Of a stretch of 64,000 nucleotides of DNA, positions 35,997 through 44,416 are shown piece by piece. Position numbers and translations under genes: made by a program. Under the pieces are notes generated by a model. It saw nothing but the letters and a program-made list of their open reading frames with translations. It did not search any database and was not told the origin of the DNA. Source of the DNA: Chlorogloeopsis sp. ULAP01 (GTDB lineage Bacteria > Cyanobacteriota > Cyanobacteriia > Cyanobacteriales > Nostocaceae); contig NZ_JAUDRH010000016.1 of NCBI RefSeq assembly GCF_030381805.1, positions 1 to 64,000 on the forward strand, written 5' to 3'. Each line of letters starts with the position of its first letter. Position 1 is the stretch's first letter.

Positions 35997-36024
35997 TAGT
36001 CCCTAGTCCCTAATCCCTAGTCCC
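35997..36024. repeat. Heptamer tandem repeat (TAGTCCC, four units)
   Basis: TAGTCCC, TAGTCCC, TAATCCC, TAGTCCC in the gap between the convergent trpF and folE genes. The array touches the folE stop codon. A related GGCTAGA/GGGCTAG array at 35942-35962 contains the trpF stop. Confidence 0.85.
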
Positions 36025-36734
36025 TAAAATATTGCTGCTTGATGACGAATTAAGTTGAAGAATTCTTCGCGGGTTTTTTGCTCTTCTTGAAAAACACCCA
36101 CCATAGCACTGGTAACAGTCCAGGAACCGGGTTTTTGTACACCGCGCATCACCATGCACATATGGGTGGCTTCCATCACAACTGCAACGCCTTGTGGTTC
36201 TAAAATTTCCTGAATGGCTTCAGCTATTTGCCGAGTTAATCTCTCTTGCACTTGTAAGCGACGAGAGTACATTTCCACAATTCGAGCCAGTTTACTTAAT
36301 CCTACCACTTTTTGGTTGGGAATATAAGCAACATGAGCTTTGCCCATAAACGGTAACATATGGTGTTCGCACAAACTGAAGACGTTGATATCTCGAACGA
36401 GCACCATCTCGTTGTGTCCTTCATCAAAAATAGCACCATTGACAAGTTCTTCCAAAGACTGGTTATAGCCACTGGTTAGAAACCGCAGTGCCTCTGCCAC
36501 TCGCTTAGGGGTTTTCAAGAGTCCCTCGCGTTCCGGATCTTCTCCTACACCCACCAGTAGCTTCCTGACGGCATCTATCATCTCCTCGATTGGTTCCTCC
36601 TCCACAGAGGGATGTAATTCTGCTGGATGCCCATCGTGAGTGTTGCGATCTGGTCTGGTAGTTATGGCATCGGTTAAGTCGGGAATCAATGGAGATTGAA
36701 AGCGATTGGAACCGTTGGAACGAGCTATAGTCAT
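36024..36734 (-). CDS. folE: GTP cyclohydrolase I
   Basis: First enzyme of pterin/folate synthesis (GTP to dihydroneopterin triphosphate). Motifs: LLKTPKRVAEALRFLTSGY, FSLCEHHMLPFMGKAHVAYIP (zinc ligands Cys and His), GLSKLARIVEMYSRRLQVQERLT and ATHMCMVMRGVQ. The 236-residue length includes a poorly conserved N-terminus of about 45. It follows the SDR gene by 42 bp on the same strand and ends in a heptamer repeat. Confidence 0.95.
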   Translation of the reverse strand: MTIARSNGSNRFQSPLIPDLTDAITTRPDRNTHDGHPAELHPSVEEEPIEEMIDAVRKLLVGVGEDPEREGLLKTPKRVAEALRFLTSGYNQSLEELVNGAIFDEGHNEMVLVRDINVFSLCEHHMLPFMGKAHVAYIPNQKVVGLSKLARIVEMYSRRLQVQERLTRQIAEAIQEILEPQGVAVVMEATHMCMVMRGVQKPGSWTVTSAMVGVFQEEQKTREEFFNLIRHQAAIF

Positions 36735-36776
36735 GGTATAAGTCTTGAATAGGTTTTAAAGTCGATGACTGGGCGT

Positions 36777-37502
36777 TTAAAGAGTGCCGGCACTGGGCAT
36801 TACTGTTAACTCATCAATTACTGCCTGCTGTGGTAGCAATGCAGCATATACAATCGATTGAGCGACTATTTCTGGAGTTAACATTTTTGAGCGGTCAAAG
36901 TTGACGTTTACAGTTTCTTGATCCCAAAGTTCGGTATTGACAGCACCAGGACAAACAGTAGTAACGCGGATGCCGTGGGGACGTTCTTCTTGTGCCAAGG
37001 TTTGAGAAAGAGCAATTAAACCAGCTTTACTAACACAGTAGGCTCCCCATCCAGGAAAAGCTTGTTTGCCTGCTATTGACGCAACGTTAATGATCGTACC
37101 TCTGTTGCGATCGCGCATTCCCGGCAGAACTCCCATAATACACTGAAACACACTGGTAAGATTTAAATCCATCACCTGCTGCCAATCAGATAAGGAAGTT
37201 TCACTTAAGCTTGCGGTGTAACCTATACCGGCGTTGTTTACCAAAATATCTATATCCCCAAAGTCACGGTTGATATTTTGTATTTTTTCTTGAATTTGGG
37301 ATACACAAGCTAGATCCAAAGAATAAGCTTTCGCTTTTACTCCTGCGTGCCTAGCTGCTTGTGCTGTTGCTTCTAACTTGTCAACAGAACGACCAATTAG
37401 AGCTACATCTACCCCTGCTTTAGCAAAAGCCAAAGCAGTTGCTTTGCCAATCCCACTACTTGCCCCTGTTATTAGGGCGCGTTGTTTTTGCTCAAAACTC
37501 AT
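36777..37502 (-). CDS. Short-chain dehydrogenase/reductase
   Basis: A 241-residue SDR with the cofactor motif TGASSGIG, NNAG, the catalytic Ser/Tyr/Lys in NVASIAG and YCVSKAG, and the post-active-site VCPGAVNTELW. The resemblance is to FabG-like and other classical SDRs; the substrate is unknown. The start is ATG 37502 (MSFEQKQRALITG); upstream codons in the same frame lack a ribosome-binding site. SDR genes next to the accA-aar-ado group recur in cyanobacteria, by my recollection, and may belong to lipid metabolism. Confidence 0.88.
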   Translation of the reverse strand: MSFEQKQRALITGASSGIGKATALAFAKAGVDVALIGRSVDKLEATAQAARHAGVKAKAYSLDLACVSQIQEKIQNINRDFGDIDILVNNAGIGYTASLSETSLSDWQQVMDLNLTSVFQCIMGVLPGMRDRNRGTIINVASIAGKQAFPGWGAYCVSKAGLIALSQTLAQEERPHGIRVTTVCPGAVNTELWDQETVNVNFDRSKMLTPEIVAQSIVYAALLPQQAVIDELTVMPSAGTL

Positions 37503-37878
37503 GCTCTTTTCCAATTTTTGGCAGACGAAACTGCATCGCCATAGCTTTATACTCAAACTTCTCGATTTGCTGCTCTAGATTAAGCAAACCTTAAAATTAG
37601 ATTAATTTGCTTGGACAAGTGCTAAACTCCATAGCCAAGGTGGGAATACTATAGGATACAACTAATTAAGCTTTTCCAAGACTCATATAAGAATGTATGT
37701 CTTGGAAGCAAGGTTGCGCCCGTGGTTTTCTCATAAATACATTACAAATCACTCGTTAATTTGAGTCGATTTGCAAAAATTGCAAACGCCTATGACTCTT
37801 AAAGATTGTTAAAAATCTTTACAGTGCCACAGGCAATTATAGCATTGCTAATATGCTAATCAATAGTTTTGAATGCTA
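37503..37878. other. 376-bp intergenic region
   Basis: No supported gene. It separates accA from the downstream SDR-folE pair, which may therefore have their own promoter here. GATTTGCAAAAATTGCAAACG near 37768-37788 (split: GATTTGC / GCAAACG) is a small imperfect inverted repeat. Confidence 0.4.
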
Positions 37879-38859
37879 TCAGTGAGCAACTTCAGTAAAA
37901 ACACCCATTTTGCGGAATTTCTCGTACCGGAGTTGGCGACGTTCTGTAGGAGTTAAGCGCCCTAGTTCCTCCAAGTTGTCTAACAAAGCACTTTTGAGAG
38001 CTTGAGCAGCTTTGAGTGGTTCGGAATGAGCACCACCAATAGGTTCAGACAATATCTGATCGATAATGCCTAAGTTTTTCAAATCATAGGAAGTCATTTT
38101 CAAGACTGCTGCTGCTTGCGGAGCTTTGCTAGCGTCCTTCCACAAAATAGCTGCACAAGCTTCCGGAGTAATGACGGTATAAACGGAGTGTTCAAACATC
38201 AAAACGCGATCGCCGACTCCAATACCTAAGGCTCCCCCAGATCCGCCTTCACCAATCACTGTGCAAATAATTGGTACATCTAAGCAAAACATCTCGCGCA
38301 GATTGTAGGCGATCGCTTCTCCTGCGCCTTGTCTTTCAGCGACTACTGTGGGTAAAGCTCCAGGTGTGTCAATAAAAGTCAAAATAGGCATCCCGAACTT
38401 ATTGGCGTGTTCCATTAACCGCATTGCCTTGCGATAACCACCAGGAGTCGCCATCCCAAAGTTACGGGCAATATTATCTTTTGTGTCGCGCCCCTTTTGA
38501 TGTCCCAACATGACCACAGGTTGTCCTGCCAAGCGAGCCACACCACCAATCAAAGCCGGATCGTCAGAACCATTGCGATCGCCATGCAGCTCAAACCATT
38601 CATCAGTGATAGTTTGAATGTAATCTAGAGTACTTGGACGGCGGGGATGACGAGCGACTTGCAGTCGTTGAGACGGAGATAGACTAGTAAAAATTTCCTC
38701 ACGCAGTTGCATGGCACGTGCTTCCAATTGACGAATTTGACTAGAAACATCGACGCCATTTTCTTCTGCAAGTTTACGGATTTGATCAATCCGGTTTGCA
38801 AGTTCTGCCAGTGGCTTTTCAAAATCCAATAGTAGTGGTTTACGCTCAGTAGTTGCCAT
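37879..38859 (-). CDS. accA: Acetyl-CoA carboxylase, carboxyltransferase alpha subunit
   Basis: Transfers carboxyl from biotin to acetyl-CoA with AccD, committing carbon to fatty acids. Motifs: FDFEKPLAEL-type start (LLDFEKPLAELANRI), GHQKGRDTKDNIARNFGMATPGGYRKAMRLM, FIDTPGALP, GEGGSGGALGIGVGDRVLMFEHSVYTVITPE. At 326 residues it is of normal length. It lies 103 bp downstream of aar on the same strand, a conserved arrangement with the alkane genes in cyanobacteria. Confidence 0.96.
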   Translation of the reverse strand: MATTERKPLLLDFEKPLAELANRIDQIRKLAEENGVDVSSQIRQLEARAMQLREEIFTSLSPSQRLQVARHPRRPSTLDYIQTITDEWFELHGDRNGSDDPALIGGVARLAGQPVVMLGHQKGRDTKDNIARNFGMATPGGYRKAMRLMEHANKFGMPILTFIDTPGALPTVVAERQGAGEAIAYNLREMFCLDVPIICTVIGEGGSGGALGIGVGDRVLMFEHSVYTVITPEACAAILWKDASKAPQAAAVLKMTSYDLKNLGIIDQILSEPIGGAHSEPLKAAQALKSALLDNLEELGRLTPTERRQLRYEKFRKMGVFTEVAH

Positions 38860-38962
38860 TTTACTGACTTGTATAGGAGTTGAGTGTTCGAGAGTGGGGA
38901 ATGGATAGTGGATAGTGGTTAATCGTAAATAATCTACTAACTACTATCTACTAACAAAATTT

Positions 38963-39982
38963 CTAAACTAGCAGCGGTCTAAAGCCGTGTTTTACCGACA
39001 CCTGACCTATATGATCCATCTTCTCTACAGTAATCTGATTGCGTCCCCAAGAGAAGTTCGTATACAACTTCTCAAACTCCAATAGCATTGATTCTGCAAA
39101 ACAAGCAAATAACTGACGCGCCGGAACATCCATATTGACAATTTGCATAATTTTCCAGTCAATATCAAGAGAATGTTCTACAATCCCACCATTGAGGACA
39201 TAAACACCAGGATGCTGAAGTTTAGTAGCCAGATTTTTCGGGTAGCCTCCATCAATTAGCAAACAAGGTTGCTTTAATGAGTTGGGGTCAATTTCTACAC
39301 CTTTAGGCATACTAGCAACCCAAACTACAATATCAGCCAGGGGTAGAGCTTCTTCCAAAGCCAGGATTTTCCCACGCCCAAGTTCTGCTTGTAAATTTAT
39401 GAGTCGTTCCTCGTTACGAGCGATCAATAATAGATCTTTAACATCGGTTCTCGCATCCAACCAACGACAGACAGCACTGCCAATATCTCCGGTTGCACCA
39501 CAAACAGCAACAGTTGCTTGCGATAGGTTAATTCCTAATTGTTTTGAGGCTTCCTCAACTTGCTTACAGATAATATAAGCTGTATGAGTATTCCCTGTAG
39601 TGAAGCGTTCAAATTCCAGTTTGATGTTGCGGACTTGCCGGAACTGCTCTAACTTAAAATTTTCAAAAATAATCGAAGAAAAGCCGCCCAAAGCCGTGAT
39701 GTCGATTCCGTGCTTTTGAGCATGAGCCATAGCGTTGAGAATTTTACGCGTCGCTGTTTTGATCCGGCGATTTGCCAGCATTTCTGGTAAAAAGCAAGAT
39801 TCTACATACTTACCTTCGATTTTTTGCCCAGTGACGCTAGTAACGGTAATGTGATCGACTATTTGGGGCGGAGCACTGCACCAAAAATCTAAACCTTGAT
39901 CAGCATATTCTGGATAGCCTAATTCTCTGGCTACCGACTGCGCGTGTTCTAAACTAGTGAGATGTCCGATGAGACCAAACAT
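38963..39982 (-). CDS. aar: Long-chain acyl-[acyl-carrier-protein] reductase
   Basis: Reduces fatty acyl-ACP to the aldehyde with NADPH, the first step of cyanobacterial alkane formation. The 339-residue protein shows MFGLIGHLTSLEHAQSVARELGY, ALGGFSSIIFENF, FTTGNTHTAYIICKQVEEA, the Rossmann motif CGATGDIGSAVCRWL and the closing GQVSVKHGFRPLL. It lies between ado and accA on one strand. An 11-bp inverted repeat (40113-40161) sits in the 208-bp gap from ado. Confidence 0.96.
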   Translation of the reverse strand: MFGLIGHLTSLEHAQSVARELGYPEYADQGLDFWCSAPPQIVDHITVTSVTGQKIEGKYVESCFLPEMLANRRIKTATRKILNAMAHAQKHGIDITALGGFSSIIFENFKLEQFRQVRNIKLEFERFTTGNTHTAYIICKQVEEASKQLGINLSQATVAVCGATGDIGSAVCRWLDARTDVKDLLLIARNEERLINLQAELGRGKILALEEALPLADIVVWVASMPKGVEIDPNSLKQPCLLIDGGYPKNLATKLQHPGVYVLNGGIVEHSLDIDWKIMQIVNMDVPARQLFACFAESMLLEFEKLYTNFSWGRNQITVEKMDHIGQVSVKHGFRPLLV

Positions 39983-40112
39983 GAACTATTCTATTTAGGC
40001 GTGAGCTTTGCCAAAAGCGTGGTGGAAGTTGGGAAAGATGCTAACTAACCCTTAAAAATACTACACAAAGCGTAAGATTATCCAGACTGAGAGTAGCTGC
40101 TTCTAGGAGGTG

Positions 40113-40161
40113 AAGGTAAAAGGTAAATGTATAAAGCTTTGTGTTTTCTGCCTTTTACCTT
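40113..40161. repeat. Inverted repeat between ado and aar
   Basis: AAGGTAAAAGG (40113-40123) and CCTTTTACCTT (40151-40161) are perfect complements with a 27-bp loop. There is no T-run on the minus strand, so it could be a processing or partial-termination structure or simply a dispersed repeat. Confidence 0.6.
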
Positions 40162-40190
40162 TGCTCTGCAAGCTCTACCTGTTGCAGTAA

Positions 40191-40886
40191 TTACACAGTT
40201 CTAAGTCCGTAAGCTGAAAGACGCATGATGTCACGGGTATTGAAGCCAATGTTACTTAAAGCTTCACCGTACTGAATCATAAAGTCTTCTACCAAAGCCT
40301 CTTTTTCCATTGCTAAAGTCTCGGCATCTTCTTGAACCTTATTAAGCATTTTCCAGACTATAGGCAAATTTTGACGATTTGCTTCTTCCAATTCAGCTTT
40401 GGATTCTTGGAAGTGTTCTTGTAACCAAACTTCACCAAAATTGAGATGAGTGTATTCATCTTTCACTACACCTTCAGTAATTTTGCGGGCGAACGGATCG
40501 GCAACAGGAATATAAATGTTGTATGCTGCGATCGCAAAACATTCAATAATTAAAGACTGAATTAGCAAGCAAGTGACAATCTTACCTTCTGCAGCTGCAT
40601 CACGGAAATTTTGGTGTAGATCGGCAAAAAACTGCTTGGCAAATTCCATATCTGGTGTCACCTGGAGATTACGCCCGCACGCTTCAAATCCTTTTTTGTG
40701 GCGACTTTCCATCTTGGAAAGACGAATTAGTTCATCTTGATGTTCTGGCAGCAGTTCAGCTAGTTTGAGATAATTTTCATGGGCTTCTTGCTCCCCTTCA
40801 ATCACAATTGCGTTAATCCGGCTGTAGGCATCTTTGTAAGTCTCACTGTGGAAATCAATTTCAAATTGCTCTGCTAGCTGCTGCAT
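40191..40886 (-). CDS. ado: Aldehyde-deformylating oxygenase
   Basis: A ferritin-like di-iron enzyme that turns fatty aldehydes into alkanes plus formate. The iron ligands are readable: the helix VIEGEQEAHENY (Glu), KMESRHKKGF (Glu and His), IECFAIAAY (Glu) and KDEYTHLNFGE (Glu and His). The 231-residue length is typical. It is the first gene of the minus-strand group ado-aar-accA, so its upstream region (40887 onward) probably holds the promoter. Confidence 0.97.
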   Translation of the reverse strand: MQQLAEQFEIDFHSETYKDAYSRINAIVIEGEQEAHENYLKLAELLPEHQDELIRLSKMESRHKKGFEACGRNLQVTPDMEFAKQFFADLHQNFRDAAAEGKIVTCLLIQSLIIECFAIAAYNIYIPVADPFARKITEGVVKDEYTHLNFGEVWLQEHFQESKAELEEANRQNLPIVWKMLNKVQEDAETLAMEKEALVEDFMIQYGEALSNIGFNTRDIMRLSAYGLRTV

Positions 40887-41270
40887 TTTATTTTCACTCC
40901 TGAATGTGTAGAGTATTAGATCCCAAATTTGTATTTAACCCTATGTATGCAGGGCAATAATCATCCCTAAGTTAAAATCTATAGAAGCCAGTAGGAGAGG
41001 GTTAATGAACGAGTTATGGAGACTCGTCAACACCTGCACGCTTATTTGCTACAGGGCAAGGAGCATGAAGTAATCAAATAATACGTACCCTTCCAGATTC
41101 TGACTTCTTACTTCTGCTTTCCTTCATCCTTTAATTTACTCACTATGGTTTAATTTAACTTAACCAGTACTATGTTATAGATTATCTGTTGCTGGCAGCC
41201 TTAGCGTATCTCTTCCGAAAGGAGGTTTACGTCAGTTGCATCAGAAAATGCTTGGATCTCTTTATAATTC
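40887..41270. other. Divergent intergenic region between ado and the ABC permease
   Basis: 384 bp with no supported gene; it should hold the ado promoter on the minus strand and that of the permease on the plus strand. The permease has no obvious ribosome-binding site. I see no regulatory RNA. Confidence 0.4.
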
Positions 41271-42098
41271 ATGTCAAAACCAAGCTCAAATCTCAAATAT
41301 CCTCTCATTTGGAGTCTGGGAGTATTATTGTTAGGGGCCACTGTTGTCCTGCTGCCCCTATGTGTGGTTTTCCTGACATCTTTTGCACCATCTGGGGCAA
41401 CTCCTACACTTTTCTCCAAAAATAGTTGGTCTTTTGCTAATTACCGCGAGGCATGGCAACGAGGTAAATTTTTGCTGGCGTTTGCTAATTCTACCTTGGT
41501 AGCCCTAGCTGTCACAGGCTTTCAGATTATAACTTCGGCATTGGCAGGCTATGCTTTAGCCAGGCTAAAATTTCGCGGACGGCAAGCACTATTACTCATT
41601 GTACTGGCAACATTGGTAATTCCCTTTCAATTGTTAGTAATTCCAATATTTTTAGTTTTAAAGTGGGGACACTTAATCAATACTTACTGGGCATTAATTT
41701 TTCCAACTGCGGCTAATGGTTTCGGTATTTTCCTGCTGCGGCAGTATTTCTTAACTATCCCAGTAGAATTAGAGGAAGCCGCAGCAATTGATGGGGCAAA
41801 CCGACTGCAAAGTTTGTGGCGAATCATGTTACCTTTAGCACGCCCAGCCTTGGTAACGTTGTTTTTATTCACCTTTATTGGTGAATGGAATGACTTATTT
41901 AAACCATTAGTATTTACCACGCGACCAGAATTAAGGACAGTGCAGCTAGCCCTAGCAGAATTTCAGGAGCAATTTACCAATAATTGGCCCTTACTGATGG
42001 CGGCAGTAACTATAGCCACCATACCAGTATTGTTGTTATTTCTTCTCGGTCAGCGTCAGTTGATTCGGGGTATTGCTACAACGGGAATGAAAAATTGA
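41271..42098 (+). CDS. Carbohydrate ABC transporter permease (MalG-like)
   Basis: A 275-residue inner-membrane permease with six helices and the EAA loop EEAAAIDGANRLQSLWRIMLPLARPAL that contacts the ATPase. It resembles the MalG/UgpE half of sugar importers (CUT1). Partner permease, binding protein and ATPase are not in the neighbourhood, so it must work with distant genes, as often in cyanobacteria. The decayed DUF4188-like gene starts 10 bp downstream. Confidence 0.88.
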   Translation: MSKPSSNLKYPLIWSLGVLLLGATVVLLPLCVVFLTSFAPSGATPTLFSKNSWSFANYREAWQRGKFLLAFANSTLVALAVTGFQIITSALAGYALARLKFRGRQALLLIVLATLVIPFQLLVIPIFLVLKWGHLINTYWALIFPTAANGFGIFLLRQYFLTIPVELEEAAAIDGANRLQSLWRIMLPLARPALVTLFLFTFIGEWNDLFKPLVFTTRPELRTVQLALAEFQEQFTNNWPLLMAAVTIATIPVLLLFLLGQRQLIRGIATTGMKN

Positions 42099-42108
42099 GA
42101 TTAACTGT

Positions 42109-42617
42109 ATGCCCGAAATTCCTGCCAATTAAACTTATCTCGCCGCACTATGGGAACAACCGACGCTATGTTTAGCTTTCTTCGGTGTGCAATTTCATAC
42201 TAAGGAAGGACAACGTTTATACCAACAATCTGGTATATAAGAGGAAATGTTCCCCGCCTTAGAAGCCGCTCGTACGGAAGTACTTTTACTCACTTGCCAG
42301 ATGATGACTGAAGAGGGGCCTGTGAGTATGCAATATTGCGACCATATGCAGATCTAGATAAATGGGCGCGTCATTTGTCTCATAGTTGTTGGTGGCAATG
42401 GTTGACGGAGAATGCAGGTAGGGGGTTAGGCTTCTACCATGAAATTTACCAGGTAAAGACAGCAGAAGCCCTTTATAAGCCAGGAATTAAACCCGTCGAC
42501 CCAGGTGTTTTTTGTTCTTTGCATTCCGTGAAGAATGGAGAGGGAAAATCAAAAGAGCGTCAGCAGTGCTTTGTTAGGGCAGCAAAGGAAGCAGAACGAA
42601 TTGCCCAACAGAAGTAA
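42109..42617 (+). pseudogene. Decayed DUF4188-like gene
   Basis: The frame from ATG 42109 reads TYLAALWEQPTLCLAFFGVQFH, EEMFPALEAARTEVLLLTCQMMTEEGPVSMQY but is cut by TAA at 42133-42135 and 42238-42240. After TATTG (42334-42338) the sequence continues one frame over (RPYADLDKWARHLSHSCWWQWL, then GLGFYHEIYQVKTAEALYKPG) to the stop at 42617. Restoring one G gives MQYWRPYADLDKW. The W-R-x-x-x-x-L-x-x-W-A layout with a following (F/W)H-E-x-Y is that of the DUF4188 family, recalled from memory. Three lesions make this a pseudogene. Confidence 0.7.
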
Positions 42618-42618
42618 T

Positions 42619-43935
42619 TTACTTAATCCGCACTTTGATGCCGTGTGCATCAGCGCGTTCTACGTTGTCGAAGCCAAGATTACTGATGGGGACGATTCCC
42701 TTGATCATACCACTCTTGCCGCCTTCGGTAACTTTTACGATACCTAAACCTGGAGTACTACCAGTGGAAACGTGTGGATCGGCGCTCAAGGGATTAGGGC
42801 CACGCAGAGAGATGAAAACTAGTTTACCTGATGGAGCAATATCTATCAGGTCAGGAGTCGGATCGTTACTGTATACTCCTACTAAGTCAATCGTATTGAC
42901 TTGCGTGTTTGAGTTTACAGAAATAACCTCTATCTTGTTTGCAGCGCGATCGCCTACCCACACAAAACGCTGATTCTTTGTAACCACCATTCCGTGAGCA
43001 TCGCGATCGGGAGTGGTGTTATCAGAAAAGACGACTTTCGGTGTAGGTATGTTGGGTGGATTTAATGGGTTGTAACCCAAAAGGGGAAATTTATATACAT
43101 CAAACTGCGAAAGATTGCTAGCAGTTCCACCTCCAGAGTTCACGTACATATTGCTCCTAGCTTCAGCACCGCCGCATCCGTTGCCATGCACTGTATTCAT
43201 GTCATACTCAGCCAAGATTGTCATCGGGCTTGATTTTGGATTGACAACAAACATTCCACCTCCACGCAAGGTAACAAACCCCAGATGACTTGATGAATCG
43301 AGAATAGGACAGATGGGTGCATTGTCTGGTCGTACACCTGCTAACTCGCAACCTACTCCATTCGGAGTTGTACAATTGGCTAGATCTATTGTTGCACTAG
43401 GATTGAGCGTGTAAATGTTAGTTTTATAATCTGTATCAATTCGTTCTAGTAATTTACCATTTTGATTGGCTACTAAAATGTAGCTGTTGTCTGAAGAAGG
43501 ATAGGCTGCATGTGCTTGTTGTACTCCACCTGCTCCTTTACTAGTTCTGATGCAGGCAATTGGCTCTCGCTTGGCAGCATCATAAATTACCACATGCCCG
43601 CTTGCCACAAATGAAAGAATAGCGTGGCTATTGCTGGAATTAAATAAGAGCATATGTGGTCGAACTGGGTTCGCACCAGTGTTGGCTGAACACATCTGTG
43701 CAGTTTTTCCTGCCAAGTCAATCACGCTAGTGGGCTTCACAGATGAGAGATGCTTGCCCATTAAATCGGAACCTTCATAAATATAAATCTTGCCTCCGTG
43801 GGAAACTCCAGGAGAATTAGATTGATCCACTAACCAAACTTCAAAATTATCCTTGGCGATCGCCTGCCCATTCCATCCCGACACTACCAAAACTAGCAGT
43901 AATCCAAAAATTAACCAATTTCTCATCTTGAACAT
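42619..43935 (-). CDS. Exported beta-propeller protein (YVTN-like), hypothetical
   Basis: About 438 residues. A signal peptide (WLIFGLLLVLVVSGWNGQAIA) precedes a repeat-rich body of beta-propeller type: HGGKIYIYEG, AILSFVASGHVVIYDAAKREPIACIRT, NSYILVANQNGKLLERIDTD, HLGFVTLRGGGMFVVNPKSS, DAHGMVVTKNQRFVWVGDRAANKIEVISV and DIAPSGKLVFISLRGP. These are spaced like seven YVTN/cytochrome-D1-like blades. Several cysteines (MCSANTG, CELAGVRPDNAPIC) could form disulfides in the periplasm. The start is ATG 43935 or 43926. No catalytic motif is identified. The stop is 2 bp from the stop of the convergent pseudogene. Confidence 0.75.
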   Translation of the reverse strand: MFKMRNWLIFGLLLVLVVSGWNGQAIAKDNFEVWLVDQSNSPGVSHGGKIYIYEGSDLMGKHLSSVKPTSVIDLAGKTAQMCSANTGANPVRPHMLLFNSSNSHAILSFVASGHVVIYDAAKREPIACIRTSKGAGGVQQAHAAYPSSDNSYILVANQNGKLLERIDTDYKTNIYTLNPSATIDLANCTTPNGVGCELAGVRPDNAPICPILDSSSHLGFVTLRGGGMFVVNPKSSPMTILAEYDMNTVHGNGCGGAEARSNMYVNSGGGTASNLSQFDVYKFPLLGYNPLNPPNIPTPKVVFSDNTTPDRDAHGMVVTKNQRFVWVGDRAANKIEVISVNSNTQVNTIDLVGVYSNDPTPDLIDIAPSGKLVFISLRGPNPLSADPHVSTGSTPGLGIVKVTEGGKSGMIKGIVPISNLGFDNVERADAHGIKVRIK

Positions 43936-44416
43936 GGCTTCAATAATTCTATTCAACATTAGAAACTGATGCCAAAGATTTGACACCACAGTTCACATCA
44001 TTCATCCTTGGATGTGATGTTCTGGAAGTGTAACTTTGGCAATACAAAATTCGAAGACTTTGTCTATTAATACAAGAAAACTCTTGAATAACAATCAGAT
44101 AGAAAATTTATTTTGATATTCTTTCAATATGCTATTTTGAACACACTCCTAGTTCCAAATTTATATGTAGCTTCTATATCATAGAGTCAACAACTTTATT
44201 TTGTCAGAGAGTTATCTACTAATAAATTCATATTTTCTTAGCAGGAATTGACGTTAAAACCAGTCTCGTTCTTTTCTTCCTGACTTGAAATGGTATGTAT
44301 TTTAGTTATTGAATGTGTTTGCACTCAGTATCTCTAACTTGGGTGAGTAATTTATCTTACGATAACTCTTACCTTATTTTGAATATCAATATCCCATTCT
44401 TTCACAATTCTTGATG
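43936..44416. other. 481-bp AT-rich intergenic region
   Basis: No supported gene or repeat. It must contain the promoter of the propeller gene on the minus strand. Confidence 0.4.

Noticed and set aside
42099..42618. Intact new gene after the ABC permease
   Set aside because: Two stops and a frameshift are needed to read it; it is a pseudogene.
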